From JAYPUG01 sp038117265 (GTDB lineage: Bacteria > Pseudomonadota > Alphaproteobacteria > UBA6615): a stretch of 64,000 nucleotides of DNA. The notes beneath the pieces are model-generated. The model made no database searches. It was given only the letters and a program-made list of their open reading frames with translations, and was not told where the DNA came from. This document shows positions 50,282 through 59,055 of the stretch, one piece after another (positions within the stretch are counted from its first letter, which is position 1; each line of letters begins with the position of its first letter). Made by a program: the position numbers and the translations under genes. The stretch spans positions 1-64,000 of the forward strand of contig JAYOFO010000004.1 in NCBI GenBank assembly GCA_038117265.1, written 5' to 3'.

Positions 50282-51127
50282 TCAGCCCAGTTCCAGCGAC
50301 GTGATTCCGTACATCCCCACGAAGCGCATGCGCGGCGTATTGCCGTGATACATCCGGATGGTCTCCATCGCCGGCGCGAGCCCCTTGCGTGCGAAAAGCT
50401 TCTGGGCCGCATCGTTGGCGGCCGGCGGGTCGACGAAGACCGGCCCGCCCTCGGCACGGGCGGCAAAGGCATCGAACAGGCGTTCCGCCGTCGCCGCATC
50501 GTCGGCGAACAGCGGCCCGATGCCGTGTCCCTCGTGCAACGGCCGGATGACCCCGTAGCCGGTGATGGTGCCGTCCGCCGTCGCGGCGAGGGCGGTGTGC
50601 CCTGGTGCCGTGAGCCAGGTCGACAGGAACCGGGTGCGCGCCACGGGATAATATTCGCCGTCATAGGCGTCGATGGCATCGACATGGTCGGGGCCGACGG
50701 TCTCGATGCCGCCGGTGTCTCCCGCACCCGGCGTCGGGATGCCGCCGAAGCGGATATTCCTGTGGGCCCTGAAAAAGCCCGACTTGCGATACGCCAGCTC
50801 GTGCTCCGAGGCGCCGTTGGTGCCGATGTCCATGACCCGGCCGCTCTGCTTCAGCGCATGCTGCCACAGGATCTGGCCGATACCCTGGCCGCGCAGGTCG
50901 GGATGGACGACATGCGCGCCGAGGAATCCGAAATGGCGCCCATAGCGCACCAGCGAGATGCCGCCGACGAGTTCCCCGCCGCGATGTGCGGCCCAGAACC
51001 CTTCCGGATCGGTTTCCCAGAAGCAGGCGGCGTCGCCCGGTCCTGGGTTGCGCCCGGCCGCGGCCAGCCACTCCATCAGCGTGTCCAATTCGTCGCGGCT
51101 GGCGCGAACAATCTCGATATCGTCCAT
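50282..51127 (-). CDS. Two-domain GNAT family N-acetyltransferase
   Basis: A 281-residue protein. The N-terminal GNAT domain has HVVHPDLRGQGIGQILWQHAL, the acetyl-CoA pyrophosphate loop. The C-terminal part (about 150-281) looks like a second acetyltransferase domain of the Acetyltransf_18 type, ending MRFVGMYGITSLELG. The substrate is unknown. I start at 51127 (MDDIEIVRAS) because GGG stands six bases ahead; a Met six bases earlier (MTMDD) is equally possible. It is monocistronic and divergent from the amidohydrolase gene. Confidence 0.8.
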   Translation of the reverse strand: MDDIEIVRASRDELDTLMEWLAAAGRNPGPGDAACFWETDPEGFWAAHRGGELVGGISLVRYGRHFGFLGAHVVHPDLRGQGIGQILWQHALKQSGRVMDIGTNGASEHELAYRKSGFFRAHRNIRFGGIPTPGAGDTGGIETVGPDHVDAIDAYDGEYYPVARTRFLSTWLTAPGHTALAATADGTITGYGVIRPLHEGHGIGPLFADDAATAERLFDAFAARAEGGPVFVDPPAANDAAQKLFARKGLAPAMETIRMYHGNTPRMRFVGMYGITSLELG

Positions 51128-51280
51128 GGTCATCCCGTAGAGCCGTTCGGCGCGGACGCGCCCGGCGGAAAAAGTGTGTCTGTATAGCCGAGAACGCGCG
51201 GTCACTCCATGCGGGTGCGGTTGACAGTTTCTCGGGCGCGGACGTTCAATGATAGGCCGACAAAGAGGGGAGGCCGGGTC

Positions 51281-52546
51281 ATGGGCGCCACGCTGTTCAC
51301 CAACGTCTCGATTATCGACGGGACGGGGGATGCGCCGTTCGACGGCGCCGTCCTGGTCACGGGAAACCGGATCGCCGGGGTCTTTCGCGACGGTGCGCCG
51401 GAGGGGGCCGCGGATGCCGATGTGGTCGACAGCGGCGGTGCGACCCTGATGCCGGGGCTGATCGACGCCCATGCGCATCTCAGCTTCCTCAACGCCGGCA
51501 CGCTTGAGGAGCTGACGGCGCTGACGCCCGAGCGCCATGTCCTGGAGACCGCGAAGAACGCCCGGCTTCTGCTCGATCACGGCTTCACCAGCATGTTCAG
51601 CGGCAGTTCCGCGCGCGACAACATCGACGTGGCGATCCGCGACGCGATCGCGGCGGGCGACATCCCCGGACCGCGCCTGAAGGCCGCGACGCGGCAGATG
51701 ACGGTGACCGGCGGGTTCGGGGATACGGGCCTGGCGGACGGCTACGCGATCGTGCTCGACGGGCCGGATGCGTTCCGCGACGCCTGCCGGCGCTCGGCAC
51801 GGGCGGGTGTCGACATCTTCAAGATTGTGCCGTCGGCGCCGGGAACCGGCACCGACCCGCTGGCCGAGGATACAGCGATGACCGACGCCGAAGTAGCCGC
51901 GGTGTGCGAGGTCGCGCGCCAGCGGAACAAGATGGTGTCGGCCCATGCGCGATCGGCCGAAGCGGTGAAGACGTGCCTGCGCAACGGGGTCCAGGTGATC
52001 TATCACGCGACCCTGGCCGATGCGGAGGCCCTCGACATGCTGGAGGCCGCGCGCGACACGATCTTCGTCGCGCCGGCGATGGGGCTGCCCTATGCGCGCC
52101 TGCGCGATGCCGGAAATTGCGGTATTTCCACCAGCGACTATGTGCGCGCGCGGGCCGAGAAGGAGCTCGAGGTGGTGAGCGCGACGATGGCCGAACTGCA
52201 CCGGCGCGGCGTGCGGGTGCTGCCGGGCGGCGACTACGGGTTCAAGTGGAACCCGCACGGCAAGAACGCACGCGACCTGGAGATTTTCGTCGACCTGTAC
52301 GGCTACACGCCGCTCGAGGCGATCCGTGCGGCAACGAAGCATGGCGGCGAATTGATGGGCGCGCCGGGCCGGATCGGCGTCGTCGCCGAGGGGGCGTTCG
52401 CCGACCTGCTGCTGGTCGATGGTGACCCGTCGCAGGACGTTCGCATCCTGCAGGACCACGACCGGTTCCTCGCTATCATGAAGGACGGAGCGTTCCACAA
52501 GGCGCCGGGCGAAACGGCGCGACACCACAGCGTGGCCGCGGAATAG
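51281..52546 (+). CDS. Amidohydrolase family protein (imidazolonepropionase/prolidase-like)
   Basis: A 421-residue metal-dependent amidohydrolase. The metal sites are DAHAHLS near residue 60, the bridging Lys probably in DIFKIVPSAPG, SAHARS, a His in IYHATL and the Asp in LPGGDYGFKWNPHG. The ending GVVAEGAFADLLLVDGDPSQD is the usual return to the small beta domain. The substrate is a cyclic amide or dipeptide-like compound by family inference. I start at 51281 behind GAGGGGAGG. It is followed by an FAH-type gene after 26 bases. Confidence 0.88.
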   Translation: MGATLFTNVSIIDGTGDAPFDGAVLVTGNRIAGVFRDGAPEGAADADVVDSGGATLMPGLIDAHAHLSFLNAGTLEELTALTPERHVLETAKNARLLLDHGFTSMFSGSSARDNIDVAIRDAIAAGDIPGPRLKAATRQMTVTGGFGDTGLADGYAIVLDGPDAFRDACRRSARAGVDIFKIVPSAPGTGTDPLAEDTAMTDAEVAAVCEVARQRNKMVSAHARSAEAVKTCLRNGVQVIYHATLADAEALDMLEAARDTIFVAPAMGLPYARLRDAGNCGISTSDYVRARAEKELEVVSATMAELHRRGVRVLPGGDYGFKWNPHGKNARDLEIFVDLYGYTPLEAIRAATKHGGELMGAPGRIGVVAEGAFADLLLVDGDPSQDVRILQDHDRFLAIMKDGAFHKAPGETARHHSVAAE

Positions 52547-52572
52547 GCGCCACGACAGGGGGAGAAGACACG

Positions 52573-53529
52573 ATGAAACTGGTGACGTTCACAGGCGGCG
52601 GCGGGCCGCGCGTCGGCGCGCTGACCGATGGCGACAGCCGGGTGGTCGACCTCGCGGCGGGCGACGATCAGCCGTATTTCGCGACCATGCTGGCGCTGAT
52701 CGAGGCGGGCGACCCGGCCGTGGCGCGTGCGAAGGAAATCGTCGCGGCTGGCGGGGCGTCGACGCCGCTTGCCGATGTGACCCTGCTGACGCCCGTGCCG
52801 CAGCCGCCGCAGATCCGCGACTTCCTCTGCTTCGAGCGGCACCTGATCAACTCGTTCGACATGCTGCGCCGCAAGAAGGCGCAGGCCGAGCCGGACCCCG
52901 AAGCGGCGCTTAAGCGCTTCGAGGAGGAGGGCGCCTTCGCGATCCCGCAGATCTGGTACGACCAGCCATTGTATTACAAGCCGAGCCGGCTCGGCGTGAT
53001 CGGCACCGATGTCGACGTGATCTGGCCGCACTTCTCCAACCTGCTCGACTACGAGATGGAGTTTGGCTGCTGGCTCGGCAAGGCGGGCAAGGACGTCACG
53101 CCCGAGCAGGCGAAGGGCATGATCTTCGGCTACTCGATCTTCAACGACATCTCCGCCCGCGATACCCAGGCCTATGAGATGCCCGCCGGCTTCGGCCCGG
53201 GCAAGGGCAAGGACTTCGACACCGGCAACATCATCGGCCCGTGCATCGTTACCGCCGATGCGTTCGACCCGTCCGACGCCGAGATGATCGTGCGGATCAA
53301 CGGCGAGGAGCGCTCGCGCGGCAATTCGGGCGAGATGTTCCACAAGTTCGAGGATTGCATCGCCCACACCTCGCGCGCCGAGACCGTGTTCCCCGGCGAG
53401 TTCTTCGCCTCGGGCACCGTCGGCTGGGGCTGCGGGCTGGAGCACGACCGCTTCCTCGAGGATGGCGATGTCATCGAGCTCGAGGTCACCGGGATCGGCA
53501 TCCTGCGCAACCGGGTGGTCAAGCCTTAG
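52573..53529 (+). CDS. Fumarylacetoacetate hydrolase family protein
   Basis: A 318-residue FAH-fold protein. The N-terminal domain starts MKLVTFTGGGGPRVGALTDG. The metal-binding core shows FSNLLDYEMEFGCWLGKAGKDV with ExE and the later Asp in SIFNDISARDTQ. The C-terminus ends DVIELEVTGIGILRNRVV, typical of the family. Members hydrolyse or hydrate carbon-carbon bonds in acylpyruvates. It is co-transcribed with the amidohydrolase, so the two may take a ring through amide opening and then C-C cleavage. Confidence 0.9.
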   Translation: MKLVTFTGGGGPRVGALTDGDSRVVDLAAGDDQPYFATMLALIEAGDPAVARAKEIVAAGGASTPLADVTLLTPVPQPPQIRDFLCFERHLINSFDMLRRKKAQAEPDPEAALKRFEEEGAFAIPQIWYDQPLYYKPSRLGVIGTDVDVIWPHFSNLLDYEMEFGCWLGKAGKDVTPEQAKGMIFGYSIFNDISARDTQAYEMPAGFGPGKGKDFDTGNIIGPCIVTADAFDPSDAEMIVRINGEERSRGNSGEMFHKFEDCIAHTSRAETVFPGEFFASGTVGWGCGLEHDRFLEDGDVIELEVTGIGILRNRVVKP

Positions 53530-53554
53530 ATCGAAGCGGCCTGCCGGTGCCGCG

Positions 53555-53568
53555 TTGATCCAGATCAT
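53555..53568. promoter_or_regulatory. Candidate FNR/FixK-type box
   Basis: TTGATCCAGATCAT matches TTGAT-N4-ATCAA at nine of ten fixed positions. It lies about 90 bases ahead of the acyl-CoA dehydrogenase start in a 127-base gap. Oxygen-linked control of that gene would follow if it is real. No fnr/fixK gene is in the window. Confidence 0.4.
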
Positions 53569-53656
53569 GGATTTCCCGTGCGCCGCCCGCAAATCTGCGC
53601 CGAAGTGGGGCGCGTGCGCGTTCCGCGAGGCAACAACCAAACCATAGGGGGACGCG

Positions 53657-54844
53657 ATGGATGAAATCTTCATCCGCAACGACGATCAGCGGGCAATCCT
53701 GAATTCCGTCAGGCGGTTCGTAGAGGCCGAGGTCACGCCGCGCGCGGCCGAACTCGACGCGCAGAAGGACCCGGAAGACAGTTTCTCGTGGGAGATCGTC
53801 GAAGCGGCCGACCGGATGGGCCTGCGCACCATGTCGCTGTCGGAGGAGTATGGCGGCATGGACACCGACACGCTGACGACCGCCATGGTGGTCGAGGAGC
53901 TGGCGCGCGGCGATCTGGGCATCTCGGTGGTCTTCGCCCAGACGCTGAAGATCGGCAAGCATATGGAGCGGGTACTCAACGAGGAACAGCGGGCGCGCAC
54001 CCTGATCCCGTTCCGCGACGATCCGCGCGCGATCCTGAGCATCTGCGGCACCGAGCCCGAGAACGGCTCGAACGGCATCGTCGGCTATCCCGCCCCCTAC
54101 ACGACCCGCGCGGTGAAGACCGACGGCGGCTGGATCGCCAACGGGATGAAGCATTTCATCTCCAACTCGAACCGCTCGCGTTACTTCCTGGTGCAGATGC
54201 AGACCGACCCGGCGAAGTCGATGCTCGACGGGGCGACCTGCTTCCTGCTCGAACGCGGGCATCCCGGTTTCACCGTCGGACGCGTCCACGACAAGATGGG
54301 CGAGCGGCTGGCCAACAATTCCGAGCTGCTCTTCACCGACTGCTTCATCCCCGACGAGAACGTCGTCGGCGAGGTCAACCAGGGGCACATCATCCGGCGC
54401 ACCTTCGGCCCGTCGAGCAACATCTTCGCGGCCTGCAGCATCCTGGGCGTGGCGGTGGCGTGTTACGAGAAATCGCTGGCCTGGGCACAGACGCGCGTGC
54501 AGGGCGGCAAGCTGCTGATCGAGCATGACGGCATCCGGGCCCAGATCGCAGAAATGAAGATGCTGATCGACGCCTCGCGGTCCTACATCCACCGGGCGGC
54601 CTGGCTCGCCGACCATCGCGACGAGGGATGGGACTGGACGCTGGGCTCGCTGCCCAAGGTGATGGCCTCGCAGGCGGCGTGGCAGATCGCCACCTGGACC
54701 CTCGAGATCCACGGCGGCCACGGCTACATGAAGGAGGCGGGCGTGGAGAAGCTGGTGCGCGACGCGGCGGCCTTCCTGCACTCCGACGGGGTCAACCGGG
54801 CGCTGCTGCTGCGCGGCGCGAACCAGATACTCGCCGCGAGCTAG
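53657..54844 (+). CDS. Acyl-CoA dehydrogenase family protein
   Basis: A 395-residue acyl-CoA dehydrogenase. FAD and substrate regions are visible: ICGTEPENGSNGIVGY, WIANGMKHFISNSNRSRYF, NNSELLFTDCFIPDENVVGEV and IHGGHGYMKEAGVEKLVRDAA. At the usual site of the catalytic base (YEGTxxI in many members) this protein reads HSDGVNRALLLRG, with Asp where Glu is expected; the base may lie elsewhere, as in isovaleryl-CoA-type enzymes, or the reaction may differ. It starts MDEIFIRNDDQRAILNSVR behind GGGGGACGCG. It probably oxidises an acyl-CoA made by the ligase at 56536. Confidence 0.88.
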   Translation: MDEIFIRNDDQRAILNSVRRFVEAEVTPRAAELDAQKDPEDSFSWEIVEAADRMGLRTMSLSEEYGGMDTDTLTTAMVVEELARGDLGISVVFAQTLKIGKHMERVLNEEQRARTLIPFRDDPRAILSICGTEPENGSNGIVGYPAPYTTRAVKTDGGWIANGMKHFISNSNRSRYFLVQMQTDPAKSMLDGATCFLLERGHPGFTVGRVHDKMGERLANNSELLFTDCFIPDENVVGEVNQGHIIRRTFGPSSNIFAACSILGVAVACYEKSLAWAQTRVQGGKLLIEHDGIRAQIAEMKMLIDASRSYIHRAAWLADHRDEGWDWTLGSLPKVMASQAAWQIATWTLEIHGGHGYMKEAGVEKLVRDAAAFLHSDGVNRALLLRGANQILAAS

Positions 54845-54864
54845 CCGCTCGATATACCGGACGC

Positions 54865-55392
54865 TCACGACACCCAGAGCGCCTCCCGGCGCCACGGCGC
54901 CGGAACGCAAAGCGTGCCGTGGGGATGGTGCCCGTCGTCCTGCAGGTCGCGTGACTTCCAGGCGCCGTCCCACGCGTTCGGCAGCGGATAGGGTGGTGCG
55001 ACACCTCTCTCGGGCGCAAATCCGAAGCGCCCGTAATAGGCAGGATCGCCGAGGACGCAGGCCAGCGACGCGTCTGTCTGCGCGACCCGCGCGAGGCCGG
55101 CCCGAATAAGGGCGCTGCCCACGCCGCGGCCCTTTCGGTCGGGTGCAACCGCCAGCGGGCCAAGGAGCGCGATGCGGGCGGTGGCGCCGGCGATTCCGCA
55201 CGCTGTGAAGACGATGTGCCCCGCCAAGTCGTTTTCGGCCGTCGCGACGAGGGAAACGACACCGGTTCCCCGTCCGAGGAGTTCCGAGACGAGGGGCAGC
55301 AAGTCCTCGCCGGGGAATGCCGCCGCGTACAGTTCGCGTATCGCGGGAACATCGCCCGGGCGGCCCGCGCGAACTGAAATCTCGTCGGTCAT
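54865..55392 (-). CDS. GNAT family N-acetyltransferase (YhbS-like)
   Basis: A 175-residue single-domain acetyltransferase. AGRPGDVPAIRELYAAAFPGED is the usual start, LLGPLAVAPDRKGRGVGSALIRAGLARV the acetyl-CoA loop, and LGDPAYYGRFGFAPERGV the typical substrate-side strand. I start at 55392 (MTDEISVR), where homology begins; a Met 36 bases upstream also lacks a ribosome site. The role is unknown. It converges on the acyl-CoA dehydrogenase gene with a 20-base gap. Confidence 0.82.
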   Translation of the reverse strand: MTDEISVRAGRPGDVPAIRELYAAAFPGEDLLPLVSELLGRGTGVVSLVATAENDLAGHIVFTACGIAGATARIALLGPLAVAPDRKGRGVGSALIRAGLARVAQTDASLACVLGDPAYYGRFGFAPERGVAPPYPLPNAWDGAWKSRDLQDDGHHPHGTLCVPAPWRREALWVS

Positions 55393-55530
55393 TGCTGGGG
55401 GGATAGCGCTTGCGACGGGGCTTGTCATCCGGGGTTGGCGCCGTGTTCGACGCGTTCTGGTTCCTTTGACCCGTTGGGGTCCTGCGCTACCTTAGCGGTC
55501 AACGAACAATGCGCCGGGGAGAGATCGACG

Positions 55531-56520
55531 ATGGCGAAGTGGGAATACACCAAGGGCCTGCACGAGGTCGGAAACGGGCTCTGGGCCTATCTCCTGCCCG
55601 ATGGCGGCTGGTGCTGGTCGAACACGGGCCTGATCGTCGATGGCGACCAGACCTTGCTGGTCGACACGCTGTTCGACCTGCCGATGACGGCGGAGATGCT
55701 CGACACGATGCGTGGCTCCGTGCCGGCGGCCAGGACCATCGAGAAGCTGGTCAACACCCACGCCAACGCCGACCACACCTGGGGCAACCAGCTGGTCCGG
55801 GACGCCGAGATCATCGCCTCGACCGGCTGTGCGGAGGAGTTCGACCATTTCCTGCCCGAGACGCTACTCGAGCTGATGGGCAAGTCGCGCGAGCTGGGTA
55901 CGCTGGGCGAGTTCCTCGAACATTGCTTCTCGCCCTTCGACATTCGCGGGATCGAGCTGACGCCGCCGACCACGACCTTCAGCGACCAGAAGACGGTTGC
56001 GGTGGGCGACCGGCGGGTCGAGCTCTACAGCGTCGGCCCGGCGCACACGCGTGGCGACGTGCTCGTCTTCCTGCCCGACGAGAAGCTGATGTTCGCGGGC
56101 GACATCCTGTTCGTGGGCGGACATCCCGTCATCTGGGACGGGCCGATCGAGAACTGGCGCAAGGCCTGCGACAAGATCCTCGAACTCGACCCCGATGTGA
56201 TCGTGCCCGGCCATGGCCCGGTGTCGGGCAAGGATGAGGTGCGCCGGTTCCGCGCCTATCTGGACGAGATGGAGCACGACGCGCGCAAGCGCTTCGATGC
56301 CGGTCTCGACGAGCTGGAGGCGGCAAAGGACATTGCGCTCGACAATTTCGCGGACTGGAACGATGCTGAGCGGGTCTATGCCAATGTCGCGGCGCTTTAC
56401 CGTGAATTCCGCGGGCAGGGGCCCGACGAGGGCATGACACCGATGGAGGTGTTCGCGGGCATGGCCGAGCTGTTCAAGCATCAGCAGGCACACGGTCACA
56501 CGCATCGGCACAGTCACTAG
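55531..56520 (+). CDS. MBL-fold metallo-hydrolase
   Basis: A 329-residue metallo-beta-lactamase-fold protein. The first motif is HANADH (H77, D81, H82) with Asn in place of the second His. GPAHTRGDVLVF, MFAGDILFVGGHP and VIVPGHGP supply the later His/Asp ligands. A helical C-terminal part of about 90 residues ends in a His-rich tail (HQQAHGHTHRHSH), which may bind metal. Members hydrolyse thioesters, lactones or phosphodiesters; a CoA-thioesterase or quinoprotein-relay role is possible beside the CoA ligase 15 bases downstream. Confidence 0.88.
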   Translation: MAKWEYTKGLHEVGNGLWAYLLPDGGWCWSNTGLIVDGDQTLLVDTLFDLPMTAEMLDTMRGSVPAARTIEKLVNTHANADHTWGNQLVRDAEIIASTGCAEEFDHFLPETLLELMGKSRELGTLGEFLEHCFSPFDIRGIELTPPTTTFSDQKTVAVGDRRVELYSVGPAHTRGDVLVFLPDEKLMFAGDILFVGGHPVIWDGPIENWRKACDKILELDPDVIVPGHGPVSGKDEVRRFRAYLDEMEHDARKRFDAGLDELEAAKDIALDNFADWNDAERVYANVAALYREFRGQGPDEGMTPMEVFAGMAELFKHQQAHGHTHRHSH

Positions 56521-56535
56521 GGAAATGCGTCCGCG

Positions 56536-58074
56536 ATGAATCTCAACCAGCTGCTCGTGCGCGCGGCGCAGAGCTTTCCCGACCGCACGGCGATCGGCCA
56601 CGGCACGCGGGCCTACTGCGATTATGCGACCCTGGGGCGCCGCGCCGCGGGGATCGCGGGTGCCCTGCAGGCGATGGGCCTGGCGCGCGACGACCGGGTC
56701 GCGATCTTCATGACCAACTGCCCCGAGTTCCTCGAAGTGTTCCACGGCGCGCTGCACGCCGGCATGTGCGCGCTGCCGATCAACTCCAAGCTCCATGAGA
56801 AGGAGCTGGCGTTCATCCTCGACAATGCGCGCGCGCGGGTGCTGTTCGTCACGCCCGATCACGCCGAGCAGGGCGCCCGGGCGATCGCGGCGGCGGGCAG
56901 CGATGCGCGGCTGGTGGTGGTCGGCCAGGGCGACGCGTACGAAAGGCTGCGCGCCGGCGATCCCGTCGCCATGGCCGAGCGCGCCGGCGACGACCTGGCA
57001 TGGCTGTTCTACACCTCGGGCACCACGGGCCAACCCAAGGGGGCGATGCTGACCCACCGGAACCTGTGGGAGATGACCCTCAACTACTTCGTCGACATCG
57101 ACCGCTTCCCGCCCGACGGCGTGGCGCTGCATCCCGCGCCGATGTCGCACGGCTCGGGCTGCTACGGCATTCCGCACCTGGCCCGCTTCGCCGCCCAGGT
57201 GGTGCCCGAATCCGGCGGCTTCGAGCCGGCCGAGATCTTCGAACTGTGCCGCCACTACGCGGATGTCTCGTTCTTCGCCGCGCCGACCATGGTCAAGCGG
57301 CTGGTGGAACATCCGGGCGGCGACGAGGCGCCGGGCCTGCGGACCATCACCTATGGCGGCGGGCCGATGTATGTCGCCGACCTGAAGCGCGCGCTCGACC
57401 GGTTCGGTTCGAAGTTCGTCCAGCTCTACGGCCAGGGCGAGGCGCCGATGACGATCACGGTGCTGCCGCGCGAGGACCATGTGGCGACCGACCATCCGCG
57501 CTACGAGGAACGGCTAGGTTCGGTCGGGTTCGCCCAGTCAGTGGTCGAGGTGCGCGTCGTCGACCCCGACGACAACCCGGTGCCCACGGGCGACGTGGGC
57601 GAGGTCATCGTGCGCGGCGACGTTATCATGAAGGGCTACTGGGAGCGCCCCGACGCCAATGCCGACACCCTGCGCGGCGGCTGGCTGCACACCGGCGACA
57701 TGGCGGCCTTCGACGAGGATGGCTACCTGACCCTGAAGGACCGCTCGAAGGATCTGATCATCTCCGGCGGCTCGAACATCTACCCGCGCGAGATCGAGGA
57801 GGTGTTGCTGCGCCATCCCGCCGTGCTGGAATGCGCCGTCGTCGGCCAGCCGCACCCGGAATGGGGCGAGGCGGTCGTCGCCTTCGTTGCGCCGGTGGAG
57901 GGGCGGGAGATCGACACGAGCGAACTCGACCGGCTCTGTCTCGACAACATCGCGCGCTTCAAGCGGCCCAAGCAGTATCGCATCGCCGCCACGCTGCCGA
58001 AGAACAACTACGGCAAGATCGTGAAGCGCGAGCTGCGCAACCAGCTCGACGCGGAAGCGCGCGACGAGAAGTAA
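56536..58074 (+). CDS. AMP-binding acyl-CoA ligase (long-chain/aryl type)
   Basis: A 512-residue ANL-family ligase. The ATP/AMP motif FYTSGTTGQPKGAML lies near residue 160, YGQGEAPMT near 300, GGWLHTGDMAAFDEDGYL near 385, LKDRSKDLIISGGSNIYPREIEEVL at the hinge, and the adenylation Lys is in KNNYGKIVKREL near the end. It makes an acyl-AMP and then the CoA thioester. The acid is not predictable. It is co-transcribed with the MBL hydrolase and the alpha/beta hydrolase. Confidence 0.92.
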   Translation: MNLNQLLVRAAQSFPDRTAIGHGTRAYCDYATLGRRAAGIAGALQAMGLARDDRVAIFMTNCPEFLEVFHGALHAGMCALPINSKLHEKELAFILDNARARVLFVTPDHAEQGARAIAAAGSDARLVVVGQGDAYERLRAGDPVAMAERAGDDLAWLFYTSGTTGQPKGAMLTHRNLWEMTLNYFVDIDRFPPDGVALHPAPMSHGSGCYGIPHLARFAAQVVPESGGFEPAEIFELCRHYADVSFFAAPTMVKRLVEHPGGDEAPGLRTITYGGGPMYVADLKRALDRFGSKFVQLYGQGEAPMTITVLPREDHVATDHPRYEERLGSVGFAQSVVEVRVVDPDDNPVPTGDVGEVIVRGDVIMKGYWERPDANADTLRGGWLHTGDMAAFDEDGYLTLKDRSKDLIISGGSNIYPREIEEVLLRHPAVLECAVVGQPHPEWGEAVVAFVAPVEGREIDTSELDRLCLDNIARFKRPKQYRIAATLPKNNYGKIVKRELRNQLDAEARDEK

Positions 58075-58091
58075 ATTCCGGGGAAATTGCC

Positions 58092-59045
58092 ATGCCGTCA
58101 CCCGTATGCCCCGGCCTGCAGGCCGTCTTCGACGAGATCAAGGAATCGGGAGCTGCCCTGCCGGACCCGGCCGATGTCGGCGTCGAGGCGGCGCGCGCGG
58201 CACGCGGGCGCTACTACGCGTTCCTGAACCAGCCGGATGCTCTCCTCGACGTCGACGAGGTGCGTGACGTCACGATCGATGGGCCGCACGGGCCGTTCCT
58301 GCTGCGCCTCTACTTCCCGACCGCGGAGCGCCCGGCCCCCGTCACGGTCTTCATCCATGGCGGCGGCTGGTGGACCGGCGATGTCGCCGTCTACGACCAG
58401 ATCTGCCGCCGGCTCGCGTTCGAGAGCGGGTGCGCCGTCGCCAGCGTCGACTACCGGCTGTGGCCCGAGCACCGCTTTCCTGTGCCGGTGGACGAGACCA
58501 TGGCGGCCGCGGACTGGGTGCGGAGCGAGGGGGCAGCGAACGGCCTCGATCCCGACCGGATTGCGTTCTGCGGCGATTCAGCCGGCGCGACCCTGGCGCT
58601 CTATGCGGGGGCCGAACTCAAGCACACCGGTGCGGTGCGGGCCCTCGCGCTGGTCTATGGGGTCTATCAGATCGACGTGGACACGCCGTCCTGGCGCGAG
58701 ATCGGCGACGGCACCTACGGGCTGACCGTCGCGCAGATGCGGTGGATATGGGACGGCTACCTGAAGGGCCAGGACGTGGAGCGCACGGATCCCCGGGCGG
58801 CCCCCCTGTATGCCGACCTGTCGGGCCTGCCCTACACCTGGGTCATGGTGGGCGATCTCGATCCGCTGGTCGACGACAGCCGTGCTCTTGCCGAACGGCT
58901 CGCGGCCGCAGGCGTTCCCCACCAGCTCAAGGTGGAGGAGGGAATGACCCACTTCATCTGGATGTGGCAGCGCCTCTACCAGCGTTCGCGCGCCTCGATT
59001 GCCGAGGCCGGCGCGGTCCTGAAGCGGGAGTTGCGGCGCGGCTGA
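58092..59045 (+). CDS. Alpha/beta hydrolase (hormone-sensitive-lipase-type esterase)
   Basis: A 317-residue HSL-family carboxylesterase. The oxyanion motif HGGGWWTGD lies at residues 89-97, the nucleophile S163 in GDSAG, with D257 (DLDPLVDDS) and H287 (GMTHFIW) completing the triad. It hydrolyses short-chain esters or amides. It begins 17 bases after the ligase stop. It may release the acid that the ligase then activates. It converges on the SDR gene with a 10-base gap. Confidence 0.9.
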   Translation: MPSPVCPGLQAVFDEIKESGAALPDPADVGVEAARAARGRYYAFLNQPDALLDVDEVRDVTIDGPHGPFLLRLYFPTAERPAPVTVFIHGGGWWTGDVAVYDQICRRLAFESGCAVASVDYRLWPEHRFPVPVDETMAAADWVRSEGAANGLDPDRIAFCGDSAGATLALYAGAELKHTGAVRALALVYGVYQIDVDTPSWREIGDGTYGLTVAQMRWIWDGYLKGQDVERTDPRAAPLYADLSGLPYTWVMVGDLDPLVDDSRALAERLAAAGVPHQLKVEEGMTHFIWMWQRLYQRSRASIAEAGAVLKRELRRG

Positions 59046-59055
59046 CGGGCCGCGG

